Assembly (NCBI GenBank): GCA_015478765.1
Contig: JADMKR010000007.1
Span: forward strand, 1-5,894
Source of the DNA: Flavobacterium sp.
Lineage (GTDB): Bacteria; Bacteroidota; Bacteroidia; Flavobacteriales; Flavobacteriaceae
DNA length: 5,894 bases
Direction: 5' to 3'
A program made the translations under genes and the position numbers. The notes under the pieces were generated by a model, which did no database searches, was not told where the DNA came from, and saw only the letters and a program-made list of their open reading frames with translations. Numbering within the stretch: position 1 is the stretch's first letter; every line of letters begins with the position of its first letter. Below, in pieces: positions 1-5,689 of the stretch.

Positions 1-1
1 T

Positions 2-604
2 TCTGACCGATGGATTGCCAACTTTGACATGTTTCTGGTTTTGGCGACCATTCTGATAAATATCCGATGCTTGATGTTTTTGTACAATACAAGTAAAAAA
101 AGTGTCCGGCCGTTATTGGGTTACCTGTTCTTGGTTGGTTATATTATCATCCCTTTTATTTTGATCCCTAAAATTCCGGTTTTTGGCGGCGACTACAATT
201 CGGCGATCCTTATCGCAATTTTTATAATGTTCTGGACAAACGATACTTTTGCTTTCATCATCGGAAAAACCATTGGCCGCACCAAGTTGTTCGAGCGTAT
301 TTCGCCCAAGAAAACAGTCGAAGGTTTTGTAGGGGGCTTGATATTTACGATGCTTGCGGGAATTTTGATAGCTGATTTCTATGTAAAGGAGGATCGCTTC
401 GTATGGATGTTTAGCGCGATTATTATCAGTATCTTTGGCACATTGGGCGATTTAGTAGAGTCCAAATTCAAACGAATCGCCGATGTAAAGGATAGTGGAA
501 CGATTATGCCGGGCCATGGCGGAATTTTAGACAGGTTGGACAGTGTTATATTCGCAGCGCCAATCCTATTTTTATTATATCAAATTACAACCTATGTTTC
601 ATAA
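2..604 (+). CDS. cdsA: Phosphatidate cytidylyltransferase (CDP-diacylglycerol synthase), 5'-truncated by the window edge
   Basis: This integral membrane enzyme converts phosphatidic acid and CTP to CDP-diacylglycerol, the precursor of all bacterial phospholipids. The frame is open from the first base, so the N-terminus is missing; about 200 residues remain. An ATG at position 29 is internal and not a credible start. The fragment is a series of hydrophobic segments, roughly at fragment residues 10-28, 36-56, 60-80, 107-124, 132-150 and 182-197. The conserved WTNDTFAFIIG and ISPKKTVEGFVGG blocks are present. The CDP-diglyceride synthetase signature lies at 461-541: S-x-F-K-R, then V-K-D-S-G, then PGHGGILDRLD, with every signature residue in place. 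The gene overlaps the psd start by 11 bp, which suggests translational coupling of two steps of one pathway. The promoter is outside the window. Identification is firm. Confidence 0.96.
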   Translation, partial: SDRWIANFDMFLVLATILINIRCLMFLYNTSKKSVRPLLGYLFLVGYIIIPFILIPKIPVFGGDYNSAILIAIFIMFWTNDTFAFIIGKTIGRTKLFERISPKKTVEGFVGGLIFTMLAGILIADFYVKEDRFVWMFSAIIISIFGTLGDLVESKFKRIADVKDSGTIMPGHGGILDRLDSVIFAAPILFLLYQITTYVS

Positions 605-1250
605 AGAAGGCGGAAAAATTATTCTGGTAGCAACGACGTTAACGGTGCTTTTCATATTTTTAGCTGATAAATTCGTAACGATTTTCTGGTTGCAGAAAGT
701 GCTGCAGTTTGCAGTCTTGTTCCTGCTTATAATGGTGCTGCAATTTTTCCGGAATCCAAAGCGAATGACCAATGTAGCCGATGAACATGTAATCGCTCCG
801 GTTGATGGAAAAGTTGTCGTGATCGAAGAAGTTTTTGAAGCCGAGTATTTTAACGATAAACGCTTACAGGTATCGATCTTTATGTCTCCCATAAATGTGC
901 ATGTTACCCGATATCCTGTAAATGGGAAGGTTAAGTACAGTAAATATCATCCGGGGAAATATCTGGTGGCCTGGCATCCCAAAGCAAGTACCGATAACGA
1001 GCGAACGACCGTCGTTATCGAGAATCGCATTTTTGGTGATATTTTGTACCGACAGGTTGCCGGCGCATTGGCGAAACGTATCGTCAATTACGCTAAGGAA
1101 GGAATGCAGGTAGTGCAGGGTTCGGATGCAGGTTTTATCAAATTCGGATCACGAGTCGACCTATATTTTCCGCTAGGCACGGAACTTACCGTGAAATTAG
1201 GCCAAAAGGTCGTGGGTGGCCACGATGTTATTGCCAATAAAAATCAGTAA
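594..1250 (+). CDS. psd: Phosphatidylserine decarboxylase, small pyruvoyl-dependent type
   Basis: The product decarboxylates phosphatidylserine to phosphatidylethanolamine at the inner membrane. I chose the ATG at 594, giving 218 residues that begin MFHKEG, a usual opening for this family in Bacteroidota. An upstream in-frame ATG at 543 would lie deep inside cdsA and add an unrelated tail. Residues about 10-25 and 34-51 are hydrophobic membrane segments. The catalytic part includes APVDGKV (D71), the MSPINVHVTR block (H103, aligned by eye with the decarboxylation histidine of the E. coli enzyme) and FGSRVDLYFP. The Gly185-Ser186 bond (Ser codon 1149-1151) is the expected self-cleavage site. 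It yields a long beta chain and a short alpha chain of about 33 residues starting with the pyruvoyl group. The length fits the short class rather than the roughly 300-residue E. coli form. The stop overlaps the next gene's ATG (TAATG). Confidence 0.95.
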   Translation: MFHKEGGKIILVATTLTVLFIFLADKFVTIFWLQKVLQFAVLFLLIMVLQFFRNPKRMTNVADEHVIAPVDGKVVVIEEVFEAEYFNDKRLQVSIFMSPINVHVTRYPVNGKVKYSKYHPGKYLVAWHPKASTDNERTTVVIENRIFGDILYRQVAGALAKRIVNYAKEGMQVVQGSDAGFIKFGSRVDLYFPLGTELTVKLGQKVVGGHDVIANKNQ

Positions 1251-1510
1251 TGGAAGAATCTGAATTAGACATCCGGTTTAATGAAGCGGTTACCAAAGCG
1301 GCAGAGATGTCGCAAGCGTCTTTACCGCAGGATGTTCAATTGCGATTATATGCGTATTACAAACAAGCAACGCAGGGAAATCTTCACCGGAATGCATCAA
1401 GTGCCGCCGATTTACGCAACGCTTTTAAAACCAATGCATGGATGCAAATCAGCCACTTGTCGAGCGACGAAGCAAAAGAGTGTTACATCCAGATCATTAA
1501 TTCACTATAA
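1250..1510 (+). CDS. Acyl-CoA-binding protein (ACBP family)
   Basis: This 86-residue cytosolic protein is expected to bind medium- and long-chain acyl-CoA esters and buffer or deliver them. The whole protein is one ACBP domain of normal length. Compared with the remembered bovine sequence, the ligand-contact residues are conserved: Y34, Y37 and K38 in LYAYYKQATQGN (bovine Y28, Y31, K32), K60 (bovine K54) and Y79 (bovine Y73). The usual Trp before D-A-W in the third helix is replaced by Thr61, while W64 of the NAW motif remains. The ATG overlaps the psd stop by one base and only 2 bp separate its stop from the dismutase ATG, so it is almost certainly co-transcribed. Placement after cdsA and psd suggests that it serves phospholipid acyl supply or recycling. 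That role is inferred from context. Confidence 0.93.
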   Translation: MEESELDIRFNEAVTKAAEMSQASLPQDVQLRLYAYYKQATQGNLHRNASSAADLRNAFKTNAWMQISHLSSDEAKECYIQIINSL

Positions 1511-1512
1511 TC

Positions 1513-2304
1513 ATGAAGCAGTTTCTATTTTGGGGTTTGCTGGCAGTAAGCCTTCACTCCTGCAATGATAAAAAATTGACCGAAGTCGTAGAAGTTCCCC
1601 TACCCGCAGCCGAAGAGAAAGTAACACTTGGGAATCCGGATGATGTACGGGCCGATCCGGGACCGTTTCAAACAATAAAGCTTCCCTATTCGTATGATGC
1701 TCTGGCACCAAACATCGATGCGCTGACCATGGATATCCACTATTCAAAACATTATCTCACCTATACCAATAATTTTAATCGCGCTGTCGAAACCACCATT
1801 TATCAAAAATCGACCATTGAAGAGGTGCTCGCCAATCTCGATATGACAAATACCGCGTTGCGGAACAATGCGGGCGGATATTACAACCACAATCTGTTTT
1901 GGGAATCCATGTCGCCAGACGGCGGAGGCGAGCCCGAAGGACCACTCGCCGAAGCTATCATTAAAAATTTTGGCTCGTTCGCCGAGTTTAAAACGGCTTT
2001 TGAAAGTGCGGCTTCCCGACAGTTCGGATCAGGATGGGCGTGGCTTATCGTAGACCGGACAGGAAAACTGCAGGTCAGCAATACGCCAAATCAGGACAAT
2101 CCAATGATGCCACAAGCCCTGGTCGCAGGTACGCCAATATTAGCACTCGATGTTTGGGAACATGCCTATTATTTAAATTATCAATACCGCCGAAAAAAAT
2201 ATATCGACGGATTTTTCAAGGTCATAAACTGGGAAAATGTCGCCCGGAAATATGAAGCTGCAACTAAAACGGCTGCGCCTTCACCACGCCCGGTAGCACA
2301 GTAG
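1513..2304 (+). CDS. Exported lipoprotein superoxide dismutase, Fe/Mn family, Mn-type residues
   Basis: The enzyme disproportionates superoxide to oxygen and hydrogen peroxide. Residues 1-17 form a lipoprotein signal with a short Lys-containing start, a hydrophobic core and the lipobox LHSC (C17), so the mature protein should be lipid-anchored and extracytoplasmic. A linker of about 35 residues precedes the catalytic domain (about 52-250). The four metal ligands are visible: H76 in MDIHYSKHY, H126 in GGYYNHNLFW, and D213 and H217 in DVWEHAYYL. Y84 matches the gateway tyrosine. The second-sphere Gln is on the C-terminal side (Q194 in NQD), with Gly at the N-terminal position (GG before YYNH). 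This is the pattern of Mn enzymes; cambialistic activity cannot be excluded. The 263 residues exceed the usual 195-210 because of the signal and linker, plus a Pro/Ala-rich tail. It is the last gene of the apparent operon, and its TAG stop directly abuts the valS stop on the other strand. Confidence 0.94.
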   Translation: MKQFLFWGLLAVSLHSCNDKKLTEVVEVPLPAAEEKVTLGNPDDVRADPGPFQTIKLPYSYDALAPNIDALTMDIHYSKHYLTYTNNFNRAVETTIYQKSTIEEVLANLDMTNTALRNNAGGYYNHNLFWESMSPDGGGEPEGPLAEAIIKNFGSFAEFKTAFESAASRQFGSGWAWLIVDRTGKLQVSNTPNQDNPMMPQALVAGTPILALDVWEHAYYLNYQYRRKKYIDGFFKVINWENVARKYEAATKTAAPSPRPVAQ

Positions 2305-4941
2305 CTAGCCTTTCATCGAATGCAGGCTCTGTTCTAATGTTTCAATCTTTGCTTTGGCATCAGCTTCCTTTTTACGTTCGTTTTCCAAAACTTTTTCGGG
2401 GGCACCCTGTACGAATTTCTCGTTCGAAAGCTTAGATTGGACTGATTTCAAAAATCCTTTGGTATAATTCAGCTCTTCTGTCAGTTTGGCGACTTCCTGC
2501 TCAATATCGATACTGCCGGTTATCGGGATAAAGTATTCATTCGATTTAAGCCGGAACGTCATCGATGCATCAACCGCCTCTGTTACGTATTCAATCGCCG
2601 ATATATTGCCGAGCTTGGCAACAATAGAATCCATGTTTGAAGGCAGATTCTCATTGTTGAGGATCTTGAGTTCAATAGAATCCTTAAATGCGATATTCTT
2701 ATTCTTTCGAATCGAACGTACACCAGAAACAACCTCCGACATATTGTCGAAATCAGTAATGATTTTCGCATCATAGTCACTATATTCCGGCCATTGCGAG
2801 ACAATCAATGCCTCATCAACGGGTCTTACAGCAATTAGTTGCCAAATCTCCTCGGTCAAAAATGGCATGAAAGGATGCAATAATTTCAGATTATCCTCCA
2901 ATAATGTAATGGCTGCCGTATAGGTTTTCGCATCAATTGGCTGCTGATAGGCAGGTTTGATGATTTCCAGGAACCACGAACAGAAATCATCCCATATCAA
3001 TTTGTAAATCGACATCAAGGCATCCGAAATGCGATACTTTTCAAAATGATCATCGATTTCACGAAGTGATTGCTGAAGTTTGGCCTCGTACCATAAAATG
3101 GCAATTCGTGCCGATTCAGGTTGCGGGATGACATCGCCTACTTCCCACCCTTTTATTAGCTTGAAAGCATTCCAGATTTTATTCGAAAACGACCTGCCCT
3201 GGTTACACAATTCTTCGTCAAACATAATATCATTTCCTGCCGACGCACTAAGCAAGAGCCCTACGCGAACGCCATCGGCACCGAACTTTTCTATAAGATC
3301 GAGAGGATCCGGACTGTTGCCAAGCGATTTTGACATTTTGCGCCGTTGTTTATCGCGTACCAATCCCGTGAGATACACATTTGAAAACGGTTTTTCGCCT
3401 GTGTATTCATATCCGGCGATAATCATCCGCGCTACCCAGAAAAACAAAATGTCGGGACCTGTTACCAAATCGTTGGTCGGATAATAATATTTGAAATCTT
3501 TGTTCTCGGGATCCAAAATTCCGCCGAAGACAGCCATTGGCCACAACCATGACGAAAACCAAGTGTCGAGGGCGTCGCTGTCCTGACGAAGATCGGCTAT
3601 CGCCAAATTGGCACGACCCGTTTTCTGGCGAGCCAATTCGACCGCATCCTCAATGGTTTCTGCAACTACAAAGTCTTCTTTGCCGTCACCATAAAAATAG
3701 GCGGGGATTTGCTGCCCCCACCACAACTGTCGTGAAATATTCCAATCGCGGATATTTTCCAGCCAATGACGGTAGGTATTGTCAAACCTTTTCGGATGAA
3801 GTTTTATTTCACCGGTCTCCAATACCGCCTTGATCGCAGGCTTCACCAAATCTTCCATTCGCAGAAACCATTGATCGGACAAACGCGGCTCAATTACAGC
3901 TTTGGTCCTTTCCGAAGTGCCTACTTTATTCAGATGTGTCTCCACTTTGGCCAGGTGACCGTTTTGCTCGAGTTCAGTTGCAATTTGTTCGCGAACTACA
4001 AACCGGTCTTTCCCTTCGTAGTGCAGTCCGTTGGAATTCAAAGTCGCATCGTCATTGAAAATATCAATTATTTGCAGGTTGTGCTTATCACCCAACGCTT
4101 TATCATTGATATCATGTGCAGGAGTAACTTTGAGGCATCCGGTTCCAAATTCAATATCGACATATTCATCTTCGATGATTGGGATTTCCCGACCGCTGAT
4201 TGGAACAATGGCGCGTTTTCCCTTTAAATGCGAATAGCGAGTGTCAGTCGGATTTATACAAATTGCAGTATCGCCTAAAATGGTTTCTGGCCGGGTGGTT
4301 GCGATGGTGATATACTCGTCGCTATCGGCAATTTTGTAGCGCAAATAATACAATTTACTTTGCTGTTCTTCGTAATTTACTTCTTCGTCAGATAATGTAG
4401 TCTTGGCTTCAGGATCCCAGTTCACCATACGATAGCCCCGGTAAATCTGGCCTTTGTTATATAAACCTACGAACGATTTTATGACGGAAGCTGACATTTC
4501 AGGATCCATCGTGAATTTTGTGCGTTCCCAATCGCAGGACGCGCCCAATTTTTTAAGTTGCTCTAAGATTACACCTCCGTAGTTATTAGTCCAGTCCCAG
4601 GCATGTTCAAGAAATTCCTCACGCGACAAATCGTTTTTGTTGATACCTTCCGATTTTAACTTTGCAACGACCTTCGCCTCAGTAGCAATCGATGCGTGGT
4701 CGGTTCCCGGAACCCAGCAGGCATTGAAACCCCGCAATCGCGCGCGTCTTATCAACACATCTTGAATGGTGTTGTTGAGCATGTGCCCCATATGCAGGAC
4801 TCCTGTCACGTTTGGCGGCGGAATTACAATGGTATATGGCGTGCGATGATCGGGCTCTGAATGGAAAAAATTCTGTTCCATCCAGTAGTCATACCACTTT
4901 TTCTCAATCGTTTTGGCGTCGAATTGTGCAGGAATATTCAT
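2305..4941 (-). CDS. valS: Valyl-tRNA synthetase (class I)
   Basis: The enzyme charges tRNA-Val with valine in the cytoplasm and edits mischarged threonine. I start it at the ATG ending at 4941, giving 878 residues beginning MNIPAQFDAKTIEKKWY, a normal ValS opening and length. The frame stays open to another ATG at 5064, but those 41 extra residues do not look like ValS and overlap the presumed leader. Class I signatures are HMGH (residues 50-53, the HIGH motif, in PPPNVTGVLHMGH) and KMSKS (535-539). The CP1 editing domain spans roughly 195-345, with TTRPETILGD and GTGCLKVTPAHD (D277). DWNISRQLWWGQQIP (399-413) and DALDTWFSSWLWP (456-468) are further conserved blocks. No Cys pairs follow QIPAYFY, so the zinc knuckle of some ValS proteins is absent. 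The anticodon-binding domain is about 610-790, and residues from about 811 form the charged C-terminal coiled-coil arm. The gene stands alone on its strand, without Shine-Dalgarno, behind a leader of about 180 nt. Confidence 0.97.
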   Translation of the reverse strand: MNIPAQFDAKTIEKKWYDYWMEQNFFHSEPDHRTPYTIVIPPPNVTGVLHMGHMLNNTIQDVLIRRARLRGFNACWVPGTDHASIATEAKVVAKLKSEGINKNDLSREEFLEHAWDWTNNYGGVILEQLKKLGASCDWERTKFTMDPEMSASVIKSFVGLYNKGQIYRGYRMVNWDPEAKTTLSDEEVNYEEQQSKLYYLRYKIADSDEYITIATTRPETILGDTAICINPTDTRYSHLKGKRAIVPISGREIPIIEDEYVDIEFGTGCLKVTPAHDINDKALGDKHNLQIIDIFNDDATLNSNGLHYEGKDRFVVREQIATELEQNGHLAKVETHLNKVGTSERTKAVIEPRLSDQWFLRMEDLVKPAIKAVLETGEIKLHPKRFDNTYRHWLENIRDWNISRQLWWGQQIPAYFYGDGKEDFVVAETIEDAVELARQKTGRANLAIADLRQDSDALDTWFSSWLWPMAVFGGILDPENKDFKYYYPTNDLVTGPDILFFWVARMIIAGYEYTGEKPFSNVYLTGLVRDKQRRKMSKSLGNSPDPLDLIEKFGADGVRVGLLLSASAGNDIMFDEELCNQGRSFSNKIWNAFKLIKGWEVGDVIPQPESARIAILWYEAKLQQSLREIDDHFEKYRISDALMSIYKLIWDDFCSWFLEIIKPAYQQPIDAKTYTAAITLLEDNLKLLHPFMPFLTEEIWQLIAVRPVDEALIVSQWPEYSDYDAKIITDFDNMSEVVSGVRSIRKNKNIAFKDSIELKILNNENLPSNMDSIVAKLGNISAIEYVTEAVDASMTFRLKSNEYFIPITGSIDIEQEVAKLTEELNYTKGFLKSVQSKLSNEKFVQGAPEKVLENERKKEADAKAKIETLEQSLHSMKG
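2307..2328. terminator. Weak stem-loop at the sod/valS convergent junction (possible terminator)
   Basis: AGCCT (2307-2311) pairs with AGGCT (2324-2328). Inside it, CAT (2314-2316) pairs with ATG (2320-2322) around a CGA loop, with a small internal loop between the helices. On the + strand it lies just after the dismutase stop but inside the valS coding sequence, and only scattered T residues follow. It is the only candidate near this junction and lacks a proper T-run, so a terminator role is tentative. Confidence 0.22.
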
Positions 4942-5016
4942 GGCAGGTGCTTCGTTTAAAACAAACTTGGTTAAAAATAAAATGATTGGTCGATAGCCCT
5001 GATGGCAGCGTATATC

Positions 5017-5037
5017 TTTTTGTTTAACAAACAAAAA
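5017..5037. repeat. Perfect 9-bp inverted repeat in the valS leader
   Basis: TTTTTGTTT (5017-5025) and AAACAAAAA (5029-5037) are exact reverse complements separated by AAC. The repeat contains the stop codon of the small upstream ORF (TTA on the + strand at 5024-5026). The arms are nearly all A/T and no T-run follows on the - strand, so it is not a standard intrinsic terminator. It could be an RNA hairpin or a protein-binding site. A related string, GTTTAAAACAAAC, occurs at 4954-4966 close to the valS start. Confidence 0.5.
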
Positions 5038-5095
5038 ATTGCAGCGAACAGCAGGAAATACCATAATAGATTACTCCGGAAGCGCTGCTCCTCAT
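5024..5095 (-). CDS. Possible 23-aa Cys-rich upstream ORF / leader peptide before valS
   Basis: An ATG at 5095-5093 opens a 23-codon frame that starts MRSSASGVIYYG and ends CCSLQFFVC before TAA at 5026-5024. The ATG is about 30 nt downstream of the predicted valS transcription start, a typical leader-peptide position. The stop sits inside the inverted repeat, 82 nt before the valS ATG. The peptide has a basic N-terminus and an aromatic, hydrophobic C-terminus, with an adjacent Cys-Cys pair (residues 15-16) and Cys as the last residue. It has only two Val codons, so it is not an obvious valine-sensing leader; if it senses an amino acid, cysteine is more likely. I do not recognise a named family. 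A chance ORF of this length is possible, so coding is tentative. Confidence 0.35.
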   Translation of the reverse strand: MRSSASGVIYYGISCCSLQFFVC

Positions 5096-5130
5096 TTAAA
5101 TCGGACTATGGTCTGGTTTTTGTAATTGTG

Positions 5131-5161
5131 CAAAAGTAAATAATTAAGTACAGTATAAAAA
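5131..5161 (-). promoter_or_regulatory. Predicted Bacteroidota-type promoter for valS
   Basis: Reading the - strand, TACTTTTG (5138-5131) matches the Bacteroidota -7 element TAnnTTTG exactly and is followed by CAC. A weaker -33 element, TTTT instead of TTTG, lies at 5161-5158 with a 19-bp spacer. Transcription would start near 5125, leaving a leader of about 180 nt before valS. A sigma70-like pair further upstream (TTGACA at 5180-5175 and TATACT at 5157-5152, 17-bp spacer) may be a coincidence in AT-rich DNA. Confidence 0.6.
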
Positions 5162-5172
5162 GGATTTAATTA

Positions 5173-5203
5173 TTTGTCAATTAATTAAAAGCAATTAAAT
5201 TTA
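5173..5203 (+). promoter_or_regulatory. Predicted Bacteroidota-type promoter for the DUF1573 gene
   Basis: TTTG (5173-5176) and TAAATTTA (5196-5203, one mismatch to TAnnTTTG) are separated by 19 bp, the usual spacing for the primary sigma factor of this phylum. Transcription would begin near 5208-5211, giving a short 5' UTR of about 15-20 nt. The region between the -7 element and the ATG is A-rich with no Shine-Dalgarno sequence. It is arranged back-to-back with the valS promoter. Confidence 0.55.
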
Positions 5204-5226
5204 CGCAACCAAATTAAAATCACATC

Positions 5227-5658
5227 ATGAAAAAATTATTCTTATTTATGGCGTTGGCAGGTTTGAATGTCGCTGCATTCGCTCAAGGAGCCAAAATCGA
5301 ATTTAAAGACAAAAATAACACAATTGATTACGGCACAGTTACTAAAGGTTCAGATAGTGGCCTCAGGTCATTTGAATTTACCAACACCGGTGACGCTCCT
5401 CTAATCATTACCAATGTACAGTCCACCTGTGGTTGTACTGTTCCGTCAAAACCGACCGAGCCGATAATGCCGGGCAAAACAGGAAAGATCGATGTCAAGT
5501 ATAACATGGCGCCAGGCCCGATCAGGAAAACTATCACCGTAGAATCGAATGCTGTCAATTATGAAGGTGGCCGTGTTCCTCTAAAAATTAAAGGCGAAGT
5601 TGTTGACGCTTCGCAAACAAGTCCGCTCGAGAAACCAAAAACAAGTCCGATGCGATAA
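5227..5658 (+). CDS. Secreted DUF1573 domain protein
   Basis: This 143-residue protein has a clear Sec signal peptide: MKK, a hydrophobic stretch, and AFA before Gln20, so cleavage after A19 is likely and the mature protein is periplasmic or exported. Residues about 25-127 form one DUF1573 domain, an immunoglobulin-like beta-sandwich related to ASPM/SPD-2/Hydin modules. Its hallmarks are FEFTNTGDAPLIITNVQSTCGCTVP (residues about 49-73), read here in parts as FEFTNTGDAPL and STCGCT, followed by the PGKTGKIDVKYN strand. The two Cys of CGC could form a disulfide or bind a ligand. The tail is rich in Ser, Pro and Lys. DUF1573 proteins are abundant in Bacteroidota, often in several copies, but no molecular function is established. 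It appears to be a single-gene transcript with its own promoter and terminator. The ATG at 5227 is the only start that gives a sensible signal peptide. Confidence 0.93.
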   Translation: MKKLFLFMALAGLNVAAFAQGAKIEFKDKNNTIDYGTVTKGSDSGLRSFEFTNTGDAPLIITNVQSTCGCTVPSKPTEPIMPGKTGKIDVKYNMAPGPIRKTITVESNAVNYEGGRVPLKIKGEVVDASQTSPLEKPKTSPMR

Positions 5659-5689
5659 AAAAATCAAGCCCTCAATGAGGGCTTTTTTT
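5657..5689. terminator. Intrinsic terminator, probably bidirectional
   Basis: AAGCCCTC (5666-5673) and GAGGGCTT (5677-5684) form a perfect 8-bp stem with an AAT loop, followed on the + strand by a T-run through 5689. It begins 7 bases after the DUF1573 stop codon. On the - strand the same stem is followed, after two bases, by seven T residues (A-run at 5657-5663), so it can also end transcripts of the convergent PDZ gene, whose stop codon at 5690-5688 overlaps the right flank. Confidence 0.9.

Larger units (their letters stand above)
4942..5125 (-). promoter_or_regulatory. valS 5' leader with possible attenuator-like organisation
   Basis: This is the stretch between the predicted transcription start and the valS ATG. 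It holds a 23-codon upstream ORF (5095-5024), a perfect inverted repeat over that ORF's stop (5017-5037), and short alternative pairing segments. The - strand segment GCAGCG (5088-5083) can pair with CGCTGC at either 5046-5041 or 5010-5005, so the two helices exclude each other. The - strand segment AAACAAA (5025-5019), one arm of the inverted repeat, can also pair with TTTGTTT (4965-4959), 17 nt before the valS start. No T-run follows any stem, so a transcription terminator is not apparent. A regulatory role is inference from arrangement only; the pairing segments are short and partly low-complexity. Confidence 0.35.

Noticed and set aside
543..593. Longer psd start at 543
   Set aside because: It would overlap cdsA by more than 60 bp, over its conserved C-terminus. 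The ATG at 594 gives the familiar MFHKEG start and a short 11-bp overlap typical of coupled genes.
1281..1568. 95-codon + strand ORF overlapping the acyl-CoA-binding protein and dismutase starts
   Set aside because: It is a +1 shadow of the acyl-CoA-binding protein gene and would erase a family with conserved ligand residues. Its own translation is rich in Arg/Lys/Cys without motifs.
3080..3484. 134-codon + strand ORF within valS
   Set aside because: It lies opposite well-conserved valS coding sequence, including the KMSKS region, and its translation resembles no protein family. It is an antisense shadow, as are the other + strand ORFs between 2486 and 4237.
4942..5064. In-frame N-terminal extension of ValS to an ATG at 5064 (41 extra residues)
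   Set aside because: The ValS family normally begins at the MNIPAQFD-like segment encoded from 4941. The extension shows no ValS-like motif and occupies the presumed untranslated leader, overlapping the upstream ORF in another frame.
4942..5125. T-box or other named riboswitch in the valS leader
   Set aside because: No T-box consensus or specifier-loop architecture is visible, and no terminator stem with a T-run precedes valS. T-boxes are also not characteristic of Bacteroidota.
5178..5198. Two CAATTAA repeats (5178-5184 and 5192-5198) spaced 14 bp, as possible operator half-sites
   Set aside because: They are simple AT-rich strings in an AT-rich promoter and fall between or on the predicted promoter elements. 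There is too little information to call a binding site.
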